Assembly (NCBI RefSeq): GCF_026870175.2
Contig: NZ_CP113977.2
Location: 124,001 to 188,000 of the forward strand
Source: Flavobacterium aestivum
Lineage (GTDB): Bacteria; Bacteroidota; Bacteroidia; Flavobacteriales; Flavobacteriaceae
Direction: 5' to 3'
Length of the DNA: 64,000 nt
In this document: piece after piece, positions 43,957 to 50,539 of the stretch
Numbering within the stretch: position 1 is the stretch's first letter
Layout of the letters: every line of letters starts with the position of its first letter
Program-made: the position numbers and the translations under genes
The notes under the pieces: model-generated
Seen by the model: only the letters and a program-made list of their open reading frames with translations
Told to the model about the DNA's origin: nothing
Databases searched by the model: none

Positions 43957-44565
43957 ATGAATAAAGAGGTAGTAATTATTGGGGGTGGTGTAGTTGGTGG
44001 TGTAGTATCCAATGGATTGACCGCATTAATCCCCTACTCCGAAAGTCCAATTATCAATTTGGCAATTGCGGGAGCTTCCGCTTTTGGAGTCACCAGAGTA
44101 AAAGGAACAAGCACTAGAGACAATTTACTAAAAGGGGCTTTGATAGGAAGTACACTCACACAAGCTGCTATAAGCATCAAAAAGATTGCCACAAAAAACC
44201 TAAGTGCACGCCTTATCGCTGACGGTAAAGCAACCCAGTTTATGAAAGGGGCTGTCGGTCTTGCCTGTCCTTACGAAGATGGCTTAAACGGCGCTTTTAT
44301 GGGTGGTGACGGTCATGTTTACCAATACGATGAAAACGGATTGAACGGAACGTATATAGACGAGGCGGGAAATATTTTTCAAGAGAACGGGCTAAATGGC
44401 ACCTTCACGGATGAATACGGAAACGTTTTTGAAGTTCAAGACGGTCTTCATGGCGCATTGGAAGACGAATTGTATCAAAATGGACTTCAAGGTGTAGAAG
44501 AAGAAGTGTACGGTGAAGACGGTCTTCACGGAGCGGAGGAAGATTTGTACAACGAAATTTATTAA
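43957..44565 (+). CDS. Membrane protein with a tail of repeated Gly-Leu-x-Gly motifs
   Basis: A 202-residue protein. The N-terminal half is glycine- and alanine-rich and hydrophobic ('EVVIIGGGVVGGVVSNGL' and on), probably one or two membrane segments; the GxGxxG-like start does not continue as a Rossmann fold. The C-terminal 90 residues repeat the motif (Glu/Gln)-(Asn/Asp)-Gly-Leu-(Asn/His/Gln)-Gly six times with Tyr/Glu-rich spacers ('ENGLNGTYIDEAGNIFQ'). The tail is strongly acidic. It could be a surface fibre or a substrate cut at the repeated motif. Confidence 0.55.
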   Translation: MNKEVVIIGGGVVGGVVSNGLTALIPYSESPIINLAIAGASAFGVTRVKGTSTRDNLLKGALIGSTLTQAAISIKKIATKNLSARLIADGKATQFMKGAVGLACPYEDGLNGAFMGGDGHVYQYDENGLNGTYIDEAGNIFQENGLNGTFTDEYGNVFEVQDGLHGALEDELYQNGLQGVEEEVYGEDGLHGAEEDLYNEIY

Positions 44566-44611
44566 TAGCAAAAAAAAAAAATCAAACAATCATCAATCAA
44601 AAAATAATCAA

Positions 44612-45160
44612 ATGAGCAGAAGAACAGAACTAGCGTCAGCAGTAGCCACAATCAAGGCTAAAGGTAAAGGGGGGATCCCTAAAATCGGTCAGGTAGAATT
44701 AACGGACAAAACGCTGTACCTAAATGTGGCGGTAAAAGGTCAGGCGGGTATTGTAAACCTTGTTGATGTAAATACCCGTAGAGAGGTGGGAATCACCAAT
44801 ATTGACGGAAATAAATTGAATGCGGGGCGTGATTATGTTATAGACGGTATCCGTGTTTTATGGGGACAGGATGCTAACCTAAAAGCCCAAAATTGGGGTA
44901 CTGTAAAAAACCTTATGCCCGCTGAGTTTCTGGCAGCAGAATTTAGGGTTAAACAAGCGGGTGCCGTCTTGGTCGATATGCCGATTACGGATTTAACCAT
45001 TGACCCATTTGTGGCTTTCAGAAGCTTGTCAACCTCTCCATTAATCCGAAGCAATTTAGAATTCGAGATTGAAATCGAGTACCCTAAGAACGTATCGGTT
45101 CCAACCGACAAGGATTATAACGTTCGTTTTGAATTTAGGGCACACCAAGCTAAACGATAA
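44612..45160 (+). CDS. Beta-rich structural protein, major capsid protein candidate
   Basis: A 182-residue protein starting at ATG 44612 ('MSRRTELASAVATIKAKGKG'). After a basic N-terminus it is predicted by eye to be mostly beta-strands ('QVELTDKTLYLNVAVKGQ', 'LVDMPITDLTIDPFVAF', 'LEFEIEIEYP', 'YNVRFEFRAHQ'). There is no membrane segment, unlike its neighbours. It is followed by a hairpin terminator inside the operon, a common way to over-express a coat protein. Its size is like the single-jelly-roll coat proteins of small-subunit membrane phages. Capsid identity is inference. Confidence 0.45.
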   Translation: MSRRTELASAVATIKAKGKGGIPKIGQVELTDKTLYLNVAVKGQAGIVNLVDVNTRREVGITNIDGNKLNAGRDYVIDGIRVLWGQDANLKAQNWGTVKNLMPAEFLAAEFRVKQAGAVLVDMPITDLTIDPFVAFRSLSTSPLIRSNLEFEIEIEYPKNVSVPTDKDYNVRFEFRAHQAKR

Positions 45161-45189
45161 TCCAAAAGTTTTTTAACAGACACATAAAG

Positions 45190-45221
45190 AGCCGTAATCG
45201 TAAAGGCTTACGGCTTTTTTT
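45190..45221 (+). terminator. Intra-operon terminator after the capsid candidate
   Basis: Stem AGCCGTAA / TTACGGCT with loop TCGTAAAGGC and seven T. It lies 30 bases after the 44612-45160 stop and 12 bases before the next gene, so it probably attenuates downstream expression. Confidence 0.75.
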
Positions 45222-45233
45222 AAAATTTAAATT

Positions 45234-45599
45234 ATGTCAGCAATAAGAGAAAAAGTAATCCATTTAATTATTCCCAAAAATGAAACCGAAATGTCGTTTA
45301 CCACCGCATTAGACAACGGTTTTATTCTTGGGGCTGAATTGCACACCAACCACGAGGATATAAACAATATGGCGGTTTATGGTATTTATGACGATAGTGG
45401 TGTGGCATTCTCAAAACCATGTCATATTAACCATTGGAAGCGCAGAGAGGGTTCGGGATTCGACGATAGCTACAAGCCTTTGCTTTTTGAAACTGAGTCT
45501 AAAACCTTTAGTTTCAAAGTAAAGACGCTAAATGCAGTATCAAAAGACACCTATTTTCATTTGATTTTAATGTACAAAATCAGGGAAGACTGCGCTTAA
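45234..45599 (+). CDS. Small beta-rich structural candidate
   Basis: A 121-residue protein without signal or membrane segment ('LIIPKNETEMSFTTALDNGF', 'YFHLILMYKIRED'). The pattern of strands and aromatic residues suggests a compact beta-barrel. It lies directly after the attenuator hairpin and is likely a minor virion protein. No family recognised. Confidence 0.5.
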   Translation: MSAIREKVIHLIIPKNETEMSFTTALDNGFILGAELHTNHEDINNMAVYGIYDDSGVAFSKPCHINHWKRREGSGFDDSYKPLLFETESKTFSFKVKTLNAVSKDTYFHLILMYKIREDCA

Positions 45600-45622
45600 A
45601 TTAAACCGTTAAAAACTGACCT

Positions 45623-45937
45623 ATGAATGATATTTCATTAATAGAGACTGGTTTAGTCTTTTTAAAAGTGAAATCCGACAGAGAAATTACAATCGATAAC
45701 GTGACCACTTTACAAGTCAAAAACAATGGTCTTGTTAGTGTCTTTATCAATGAGCTTGAACTTCAACCAAACGAACACTTTACCCTTGCTGTCCCTGATG
45801 GCACAATCACAAAAGTGGTCTTGGATATTCAATTTAGTCAAACTGACAACGGTATCAATGAAGAGTTTAAAAAATTCAGTTGGCACAAAAAAGAGTTGGA
45901 CATTATTTACAGAAAATTAATCACATGCAAGAATTAG
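45623..45937 (+). CDS. Small beta-rich structural candidate
   Basis: A 104-residue protein ('LIETGLVFLKVKSDREITID', 'NEHFTLAVPDGTITKVVLDI') looking like a beta-sandwich. It overlaps the following coiled-coil protein gene by 13 bases. No family recognised; co-expression with the capsid candidate suggests a virion component. Confidence 0.5.
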   Translation: MNDISLIETGLVFLKVKSDREITIDNVTTLQVKNNGLVSVFINELELQPNEHFTLAVPDGTITKVVLDIQFSQTDNGINEEFKKFSWHKKELDIIYRKLITCKN

Positions 45938-46689
45938 ACAAACTTATAGACAAGCTTAACACCGATATGTATTCCGCTGTTTCGGTTTTGGATTTGGATA
46001 CTTCCGCTTTTGTGTTTCGAAATAAAAGCCATGCCGAAATCCTAGCCGAATACGGTAGTGCCGAAGAATTTTTTGAAACTCTTTTTGCCAATGGGCACAG
46101 AAGATTAACCTTGACTTTAAAGCGTAAAAACGGTAGTACTTATAAAGTGGACGGCAAGAGTTTTGATGTGAATTTTTCTAAAAATACCCAATCGACAGAA
46201 GTGGTTAAACAACCCGCTACTGTTCATAAGGCTGAAATGTTTCCCAACTCGTTTGGCTTGGGTTCACTTGATATGATTAACTTGTTTGTGGCCAAAAACG
46301 ATGCTCAACGATTGCATACTGAAAATGAGATTTTAAAAGCAACCGAGAAAGAAAACAAAAAGCTGATTGAAGAACTCAAAGAAGAGCGTTTAGCATCAAA
46401 ATATGATACGGCTAGAAGCAACGGGACACAGGAAATGTTATTGGGAGCGATGCAACATTTACCAACCATTTTGGCAACCTTCAACGGAGCCGCGCCGGTT
46501 ACTGGATTAGCCTCCCCTACCGAAAACTATTCAACTCCCGCAAAACAAAATCTTGCAAGGGCTTTGCAAAACCTTGATGATTCTACCGCAAACGTACTGG
46601 AGAGTATCAACAACGCAATGGGTACCAACCCCGAATTTACGAACGAATTAGCAGAACTATTACAAAAGCATCAATTATGGCAGGCATAA
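45925..46689 (+). CDS. Coiled-coil protein of the virus-like operon
   Basis: A 254-residue protein starting at ATG 45925, inside the previous gene's end. It has an N-terminal alpha/beta domain, then a clear coiled coil ('AQRLHTENEILKATEKENKK', 'LIEELKEERLASKY', about residues 130-175) and a helical C-terminus. 'NSFGLGSLD' carries the Gly-Leu-Gly motif seen in neighbours. Its end overlaps the next gene by 13 bases. Possibly an internal scaffold or assembly protein. Confidence 0.55.
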   Translation: MQELDKLIDKLNTDMYSAVSVLDLDTSAFVFRNKSHAEILAEYGSAEEFFETLFANGHRRLTLTLKRKNGSTYKVDGKSFDVNFSKNTQSTEVVKQPATVHKAEMFPNSFGLGSLDMINLFVAKNDAQRLHTENEILKATEKENKKLIEELKEERLASKYDTARSNGTQEMLLGAMQHLPTILATFNGAAPVTGLASPTENYSTPAKQNLARALQNLDDSTANVLESINNAMGTNPEFTNELAELLQKHQLWQA

Positions 46690-46880
46690 ATAACACCTCA
46701 CAAATTATAGTTAAAGGAAACAATCCTTTTGAAACCAAATCAAAAGCTAGTGCTTTAAGTCAATTGTCCAAACTGGATTTGGATGTACTTACAAAGCTGG
46801 CTGAATTATCCAAAAATCCAATGGCTATTACACAGCTAAAAACCAATTTTCCTATGATAAAAGGTTTTTTGACGTCGTAA
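46677..46880 (+). CDS. Small 67-residue protein
   Basis: A short helical, Lys/Ser-rich protein ('KASALSQLSKLDLDVLTKLA') overlapping the upstream gene. No membrane segment. Tight packing supports it being translated. Function unknown. Confidence 0.5.
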   Translation: MAGINNTSQIIVKGNNPFETKSKASALSQLSKLDLDVLTKLAELSKNPMAITQLKTNFPMIKGFLTS

Positions 46881-46901
46881 AAATCAAAAAACAGTAATCA
46901 A

Positions 46902-47336
46902 ATGAATAAGAAAGGTTTAAGGAGTCCCGCAATAACAAAAGCATTAACAAGCCCCGAGGGACAAAAATTAGGCTTTACCGTTTTGAAAGTGGCTCTAATT
47001 GGTACCGTCTTTGGAATAGCCTATTACAAATTATTCATGGGTTTTAAGCCCCTTCGTTTAGATCCAAGGTACGCACCCAGTAGCATAAATGATAGTCAAG
47101 CCAAAGCCAGAGCCGAAGCCATTTACACCGCTTTATTGGGGATGGGTGCCAACTACCCCACCGTAGAAAACAATTTGTCGGGTCTAAATCACAATGCTTT
47201 TATCAAAATCATTAATGCATTTGGCGAGCGCAGAAGTTCAACACTTTCTAAACTGACTTTGGTAGAATGGCTTCAAGACCAATTTAATGAGAAGGAAATA
47301 GCCAAACTCCGATTTCTAATTAAAGGATTTTTCTAA
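46902..47336 (+). CDS. Membrane-anchored annexin-repeat-like protein 1
   Basis: A 144-residue protein with one N-terminal membrane segment ('FTVLKVALIGTVFGIAYYKL'). The C-terminal 75 residues ('ARAEAIYTALLGMGANYPTV', 'NHNAFIKIINAFGERRS', 'LTLVEWLQDQFNEKEIAKL') follow the helix pattern of an annexin repeat and are paralogous to the next gene, which shares its start codon region by one base. The GTDE motif itself is replaced here. Confidence 0.55.
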   Translation: MNKKGLRSPAITKALTSPEGQKLGFTVLKVALIGTVFGIAYYKLFMGFKPLRLDPRYAPSSINDSQAKARAEAIYTALLGMGANYPTVENNLSGLNHNAFIKIINAFGERRSSTLSKLTLVEWLQDQFNEKEIAKLRFLIKGFF

Positions 47337-47761
47337 TGACAAACACAAAAAAAGCAGTACTCGTAAGTGTTTCTGTACTGGTATTGGGAGCGGGAATTTA
47401 TTTTGCCACCAAAACAGGCAAAAACGGTAAAACACTTTTTGGAGGGAAGAAAAAATACATTGACGAAGGTGATATCAATCAAGTCCCTGTTTTCTCCCCT
47501 AGTCAAAAAGCTACGGCTTTGTATAATGCCATGAACATTTACAACGGCACGGATGAGCAAACTATTATCGAAGAATTAACAGGAGTTACACAAAATCAGT
47601 TTGCCTTAATCAGTAAAGCGTTTGGTCTTCGAAACTACAACCGATTATTAGGCTACAATACCATTGGTGGTGCGAATCTGTCTTTAAAGACGTGGTTAAA
47701 AGAAGAACTGAGCACAGCAGATTACAACTTATTGAGAAAGAAATTCCCAATGCATTTATAA
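47336..47761 (+). CDS. Membrane-anchored annexin-repeat-like protein 2
   Basis: A 141-residue protein whose N-terminal membrane segment ('AVLVSVSVLVLGAGIYFATK') is followed by a basic patch and a C-terminal domain with the annexin signature pattern. 'TALYNAMNIYNGTDEQTIIE' contains Gly-Thr-Asp-Glu, then come 'VTQNQFALISKAFGLRNY' and 'LSLKTWLKEELSTADYNLLR'. Annexin repeats bind acidic phospholipids with calcium; a virion or host-membrane binding role would fit. It overlaps the upstream stop by one base. Confidence 0.6.
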   Translation: MTNTKKAVLVSVSVLVLGAGIYFATKTGKNGKTLFGGKKKYIDEGDINQVPVFSPSQKATALYNAMNIYNGTDEQTIIEELTGVTQNQFALISKAFGLRNYNRLLGYNTIGGANLSLKTWLKEELSTADYNLLRKKFPMHL

Positions 47762-47772
47762 AAATAGAGACG

Positions 47773-48432
47773 ATGAAATTGAGTGATGAAAATAAAATAT
47801 TAATTGGGGTTACCGTAATTGGCGTAGGAGCTTTGGGATTTTTTTATTGGAAAAAAAAGCAAAATGAAGCCTTAGACAATACAACGGACGTTATGCTGGA
47901 GTCCGCAGAACCCAGTTCGCAAGCCACTAACCCAAATCCGCAAACCGGTGCTTCCTTAAACCGAAATCTACTATTAACCAAAGGTAGCAAAGGTCTTGAA
48001 GTTAGGGAATTGCAACGCTTGTTAGGTGTACCCATTGATGGTGATTTTGGTTCTATTACCCTTGCAGCTTTAGTGGCACAGAAAGGGGTTAGCAAGATAA
48101 GTATCAATGCTTTTTCCAAAAAAGCAAACGTTAAAACAAACGTCAAAACAAAATCCAAGATCGTTGCAAAACCTATTGCAAAAGCCGCAAGAAAGGTTTT
48201 ACCTAAAGTGGGTCAAAAATTACAGGCGATAAAGGATACCAGTTTGTTTATTGCCAAGAAAGGAGCCAACGGAAAATACTTTGGTACCGGAGATAAATTC
48301 TTTAGCGGTGGTGATTTAAAATACGGGGATTTCGCGGGAACTTTTGTTGATGTGAATGCGACGGGTAATTATTTAGTCAAAATTTTTGACGGCTTTGCTT
48401 TTGTAAAAGCCGATGCCGTAAAACCTTATTGA
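47773..48432 (+). CDS. Membrane-anchored peptidoglycan-binding protein
   Basis: A 219-residue protein starting at ATG 47773. One N-terminal membrane segment ('ILIGVTVIGVGALGFFYWKK') is followed by a peptidoglycan-binding type 1 domain ('GSKGLEVRELQRLLG', 'DGDFGSITLAALV'), a Lys/Ala-rich linker and an SH3-like C-terminal domain ('GKYFGTGDKFFSGGDLKYGD'). It resembles virion-associated wall-penetration proteins. It directly precedes the lysis genes. Confidence 0.65.
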   Translation: MKLSDENKILIGVTVIGVGALGFFYWKKKQNEALDNTTDVMLESAEPSSQATNPNPQTGASLNRNLLLTKGSKGLEVRELQRLLGVPIDGDFGSITLAALVAQKGVSKISINAFSKKANVKTNVKTKSKIVAKPIAKAARKVLPKVGQKLQAIKDTSLFIAKKGANGKYFGTGDKFFSGGDLKYGDFAGTFVDVNATGNYLVKIFDGFAFVKADAVKPY

Positions 48433-48434
48433 TT

Positions 48435-48536
48435 ATGACCACACAAACCAAAGTAGTTATTGGTGCAATTGCCGTAATCGGATTGTATCTATTATTTAAA
48501 AAACCAAAAGTTGAACCTCAAAAAGTAATCCTGTAA
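48435..48536 (+). CDS. Single-span 33-residue membrane peptide
   Basis: Met-Thr-Thr-Gln-Thr-Lys, then a hydrophobic stretch ('VVIGAIAVIGLYLLF') and a Lys/Pro-rich end. The start is two bases after the upstream stop and the stop overlaps the next ATG (TAATG), so translational coupling is likely. It has the same small single-span design as its neighbours. Confidence 0.6.
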   Translation: MTTQTKVVIGAIAVIGLYLLFKKPKVEPQKVIL

Positions 48537-49141
48537 TGAGTTTTGTTTTATCTAATAAAACCTTGTTTTACAATGCATTCGTAAAATATGGTATCACCAC
48601 CCCTTTAAGAATTGCCCATTTTCTAGGACAATTGGCTCACGAGAGCCGAAATTTCACCGCTTCCGTTGAATCTATATCCTATAACAACGCCCAAAAGAAA
48701 TATCAAAACCATAAATATTTGGGTAATACCAAAGTCGGTGACGGTTATCGATTTCGAGGGCGTGGACTCATCCAATTGACAGGTCGAGCCAATTACCAAC
48801 GTTACAAAAATTTCTCAGGAATTGATATTGTAAATAACCCCAGTTTGGCATCCGATTTAGCAATCTCTATTGATATTGCCTGTTGGTATTGGGTTTATGG
48901 CAGTGCATGGGGTAATCTTAACAAATATGCCGATCTCGACAATGTTACCAGTGTTACCAAAGGGATTAACGGAGGTACAAACGGACTGGAAGAGCGTATT
49001 AAACTCGTAGCCTATTATAAAGCCCAAAAAGTAACTCTCGAAGTATTAAAAAAAAAAGTTCAATTACCTAGTCGCAAGTCTTCTAATGCTCACGCTTGGG
49101 ATTGGCTCGCATATAATTATCAAATATTCAAATTTAAATGA
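48536..49141 (+). CDS. GH19-type endolysin (chitinase-fold muramidase)
   Basis: A 201-residue glycoside hydrolase family 19 protein. 'RIAHFLGQLAHESRNF' carries the catalytic Glu36, and 'YRFRGRGLIQLTGRANYQRY', 'ACWYWVYGSAWGNLN' and 'VTKGINGGTNGLEERI' are family motifs. There is no signal peptide, so it needs the downstream holin to reach the wall. It overlaps the preceding and following genes, forming a lysis cassette. Confidence 0.88.
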   Translation: MSFVLSNKTLFYNAFVKYGITTPLRIAHFLGQLAHESRNFTASVESISYNNAQKKYQNHKYLGNTKVGDGYRFRGRGLIQLTGRANYQRYKNFSGIDIVNNPSLASDLAISIDIACWYWVYGSAWGNLNKYADLDNVTSVTKGINGGTNGLEERIKLVAYYKAQKVTLEVLKKKVQLPSRKSSNAHAWDWLAYNYQIFKFK

Positions 49142-49476
49142 AAAACATTTTAATCAATAGTTTCAAATATCTTCAAGAGCACTTTTTGTTTATGCTGTTA
49201 GTATTGGCGGGTATTTTCACCAAGATTTATTTTGCTATCAGCAAAGGCAAGAAACCTACCCTGAGTTGGTTTCTTGCCGAAGCTATAGTTAGCGTATTTG
49301 TGGCGTTTTCGGTTTATGTGATTTGTGACCAATACCTAAGCCTTAACAAAGTCATTGCCTATGTCATTTGCGCTTGGGGTGGTTCTTTATCCACCCTTAT
49401 ACATAGTGAAGTTGAAGAACTAATCAGCAGCTTTTTTGATGTTCTCAAAGTGTTGCTAAAAACCAAATTTAAATAA
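49138..49476 (+). CDS. Holin-like membrane protein
   Basis: A 112-residue protein with three membrane segments (about 17-33, 46-68, 74-92) and basic/acidic ends. It overlaps the endolysin stop by four bases (ATGA). Size, topology and position fit a holin. Sequence families of holins are diverse and I do not match a specific one. Confidence 0.65.
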   Translation: MKNILINSFKYLQEHFLFMLLVLAGIFTKIYFAISKGKKPTLSWFLAEAIVSVFVAFSVYVICDQYLSLNKVIAYVICAWGGSLSTLIHSEVEELISSFFDVLKVLLKTKFK

Positions 49477-49478
49477 TC

Positions 49479-50033
49479 ATGTCAAAAAATATCCAATTTC
49501 TAAATTCTCTCAAAACCCTTTTGGAGCTGCTTTACTTTCTTATTGCCCTTTTTACTTTGGGCTTGATATTTAATAGTTGTGCGACTAAGCCTATCGAAAA
49601 CACGCACACTATTGAGCGGGTTATAGAACACCATACGGACAGCGTAAAAAGCACAGAGATAAACAAGGCGATTATTGATAGTTTAATGATTCAGATTGCC
49701 AAAGTTAAAACGGCTAAACCTGATTGTGACAGCATAACACAAGCCACCGTTGACCAACTATTGCAACAACTCAACAGACGCAAAAAATCAGGCGATAATG
49801 AAGCGGGTATCCATTACGACGATTTAAAAAAAGAGCTTGTAATCTGGCAGAAAATGGCAGAAACCAAAAATGAAAATGTAGCTACCAACAAAGTAAAGAT
49901 TGTTACCCAAATTGACAAGCAATTCGTAAAAGTCCCTGTTAGATATATTCCTCTTTGGGTTAAAATCTTAGCCTTTATCGGGTTTGGTTTTCTTGTTTTT
50001 GTGGGGTATCGAATCGCCCGAATTTGGTTTTAA
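49479..50033 (+). CDS. Spanin-like protein with lipobox-like N-terminus and C-terminal membrane segment
   Basis: In this 184-residue protein an N-terminal hydrophobic stretch ends in 'LGLIFNSCATKP', a lipobox-like site. A periplasmic helical middle ('TERVIEHHTDSVKSTEINKA'-type) follows, then a C-terminal membrane segment ('VKILAFIGFGFLVFVGYRIA'). Linking outer and inner membranes is what unimolecular spanins do. It follows the holin by two bases. Role inferred from topology and place. Confidence 0.5.
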   Translation: MSKNIQFLNSLKTLLELLYFLIALFTLGLIFNSCATKPIENTHTIERVIEHHTDSVKSTEINKAIIDSLMIQIAKVKTAKPDCDSITQATVDQLLQQLNRRKKSGDNEAGIHYDDLKKELVIWQKMAETKNENVATNKVKIVTQIDKQFVKVPVRYIPLWVKILAFIGFGFLVFVGYRIARIWF

Positions 50034-50054
50034 TCCTTGTAAATATGTAGTAAA

Positions 50055-50537
50055 ATGAGTCTCAGAAATGTAATTATCACGGTAGGCATAGTCGGTGCTT
50101 TTAGTTATTTCCTCCTTGGTGATAAAATAAAAAAAATCGTTGAACAACTTCAAAACGTAAAGGTTTTACCCGTTGCCTTCAAGAATTTAAATGCAAAATG
50201 GAATGACGGGATGCCTTATGTTACTTTCAAACTCGATTTAAAAGTTATCAATCCTACCCCTGTAAATTTCAATGCCAATATTGTAGCGGTAACGCTGAAA
50301 AGAATCTTGTTCTATGATAAAAAGAACGTTCTTTTTGGTTCTTCTGAACTAAACATTAACGCGATTACTATTCCCGCCAATTCCAGTATAACCTTAAAAG
50401 ATATTCCAATTGCATTGGATTTGAAAACCGCAATTAATACCGCCCTTTCCATAATCCAAAACGATGGCTTAAAGGTTGATGATGTTAGAATTGTAGCTGT
50501 CATTAGTGTTTTAGGAATCGATTACAAACTCACTTAG
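50055..50537 (+). CDS. LEA2/WHy-like protein with an N-terminal membrane anchor
   Basis: In this 160-residue protein a membrane segment ('NVIITVGIVGAFSYFLLGD') is followed by a 110-residue beta-sandwich with the LEA type 2 pattern ('TFKLDLKVINPTPVNFNAN', 'INAITIPANSSITLKDIPIA'). Such domains occur in bacterial and viral surface proteins. It ends two bases before the ArdC-fusion gene. Likely a virion membrane or spike-base protein. Confidence 0.6.
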   Translation: MSLRNVIITVGIVGAFSYFLLGDKIKKIVEQLQNVKVLPVAFKNLNAKWNDGMPYVTFKLDLKVINPTPVNFNANIVAVTLKRILFYDKKNVLFGSSELNINAITIPANSSITLKDIPIALDLKTAINTALSIIQNDGLKVDDVRIVAVISVLGIDYKLT

Positions 50538-50539
50538 AT

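Noticed and set aside
43957..44565. GGGVVGG start as an FAD/NAD-binding enzyme
   Set aside because: The glycine-rich segment is hydrophobic throughout and lacks any following Rossmann motif; it is more likely a membrane segment.
47692..47772. Upstream extension of the peptidoglycan-binding protein
   Set aside because: It overlaps the end of the annexin-like gene in another frame; the ATG at 47773 directly precedes a normal membrane anchor.
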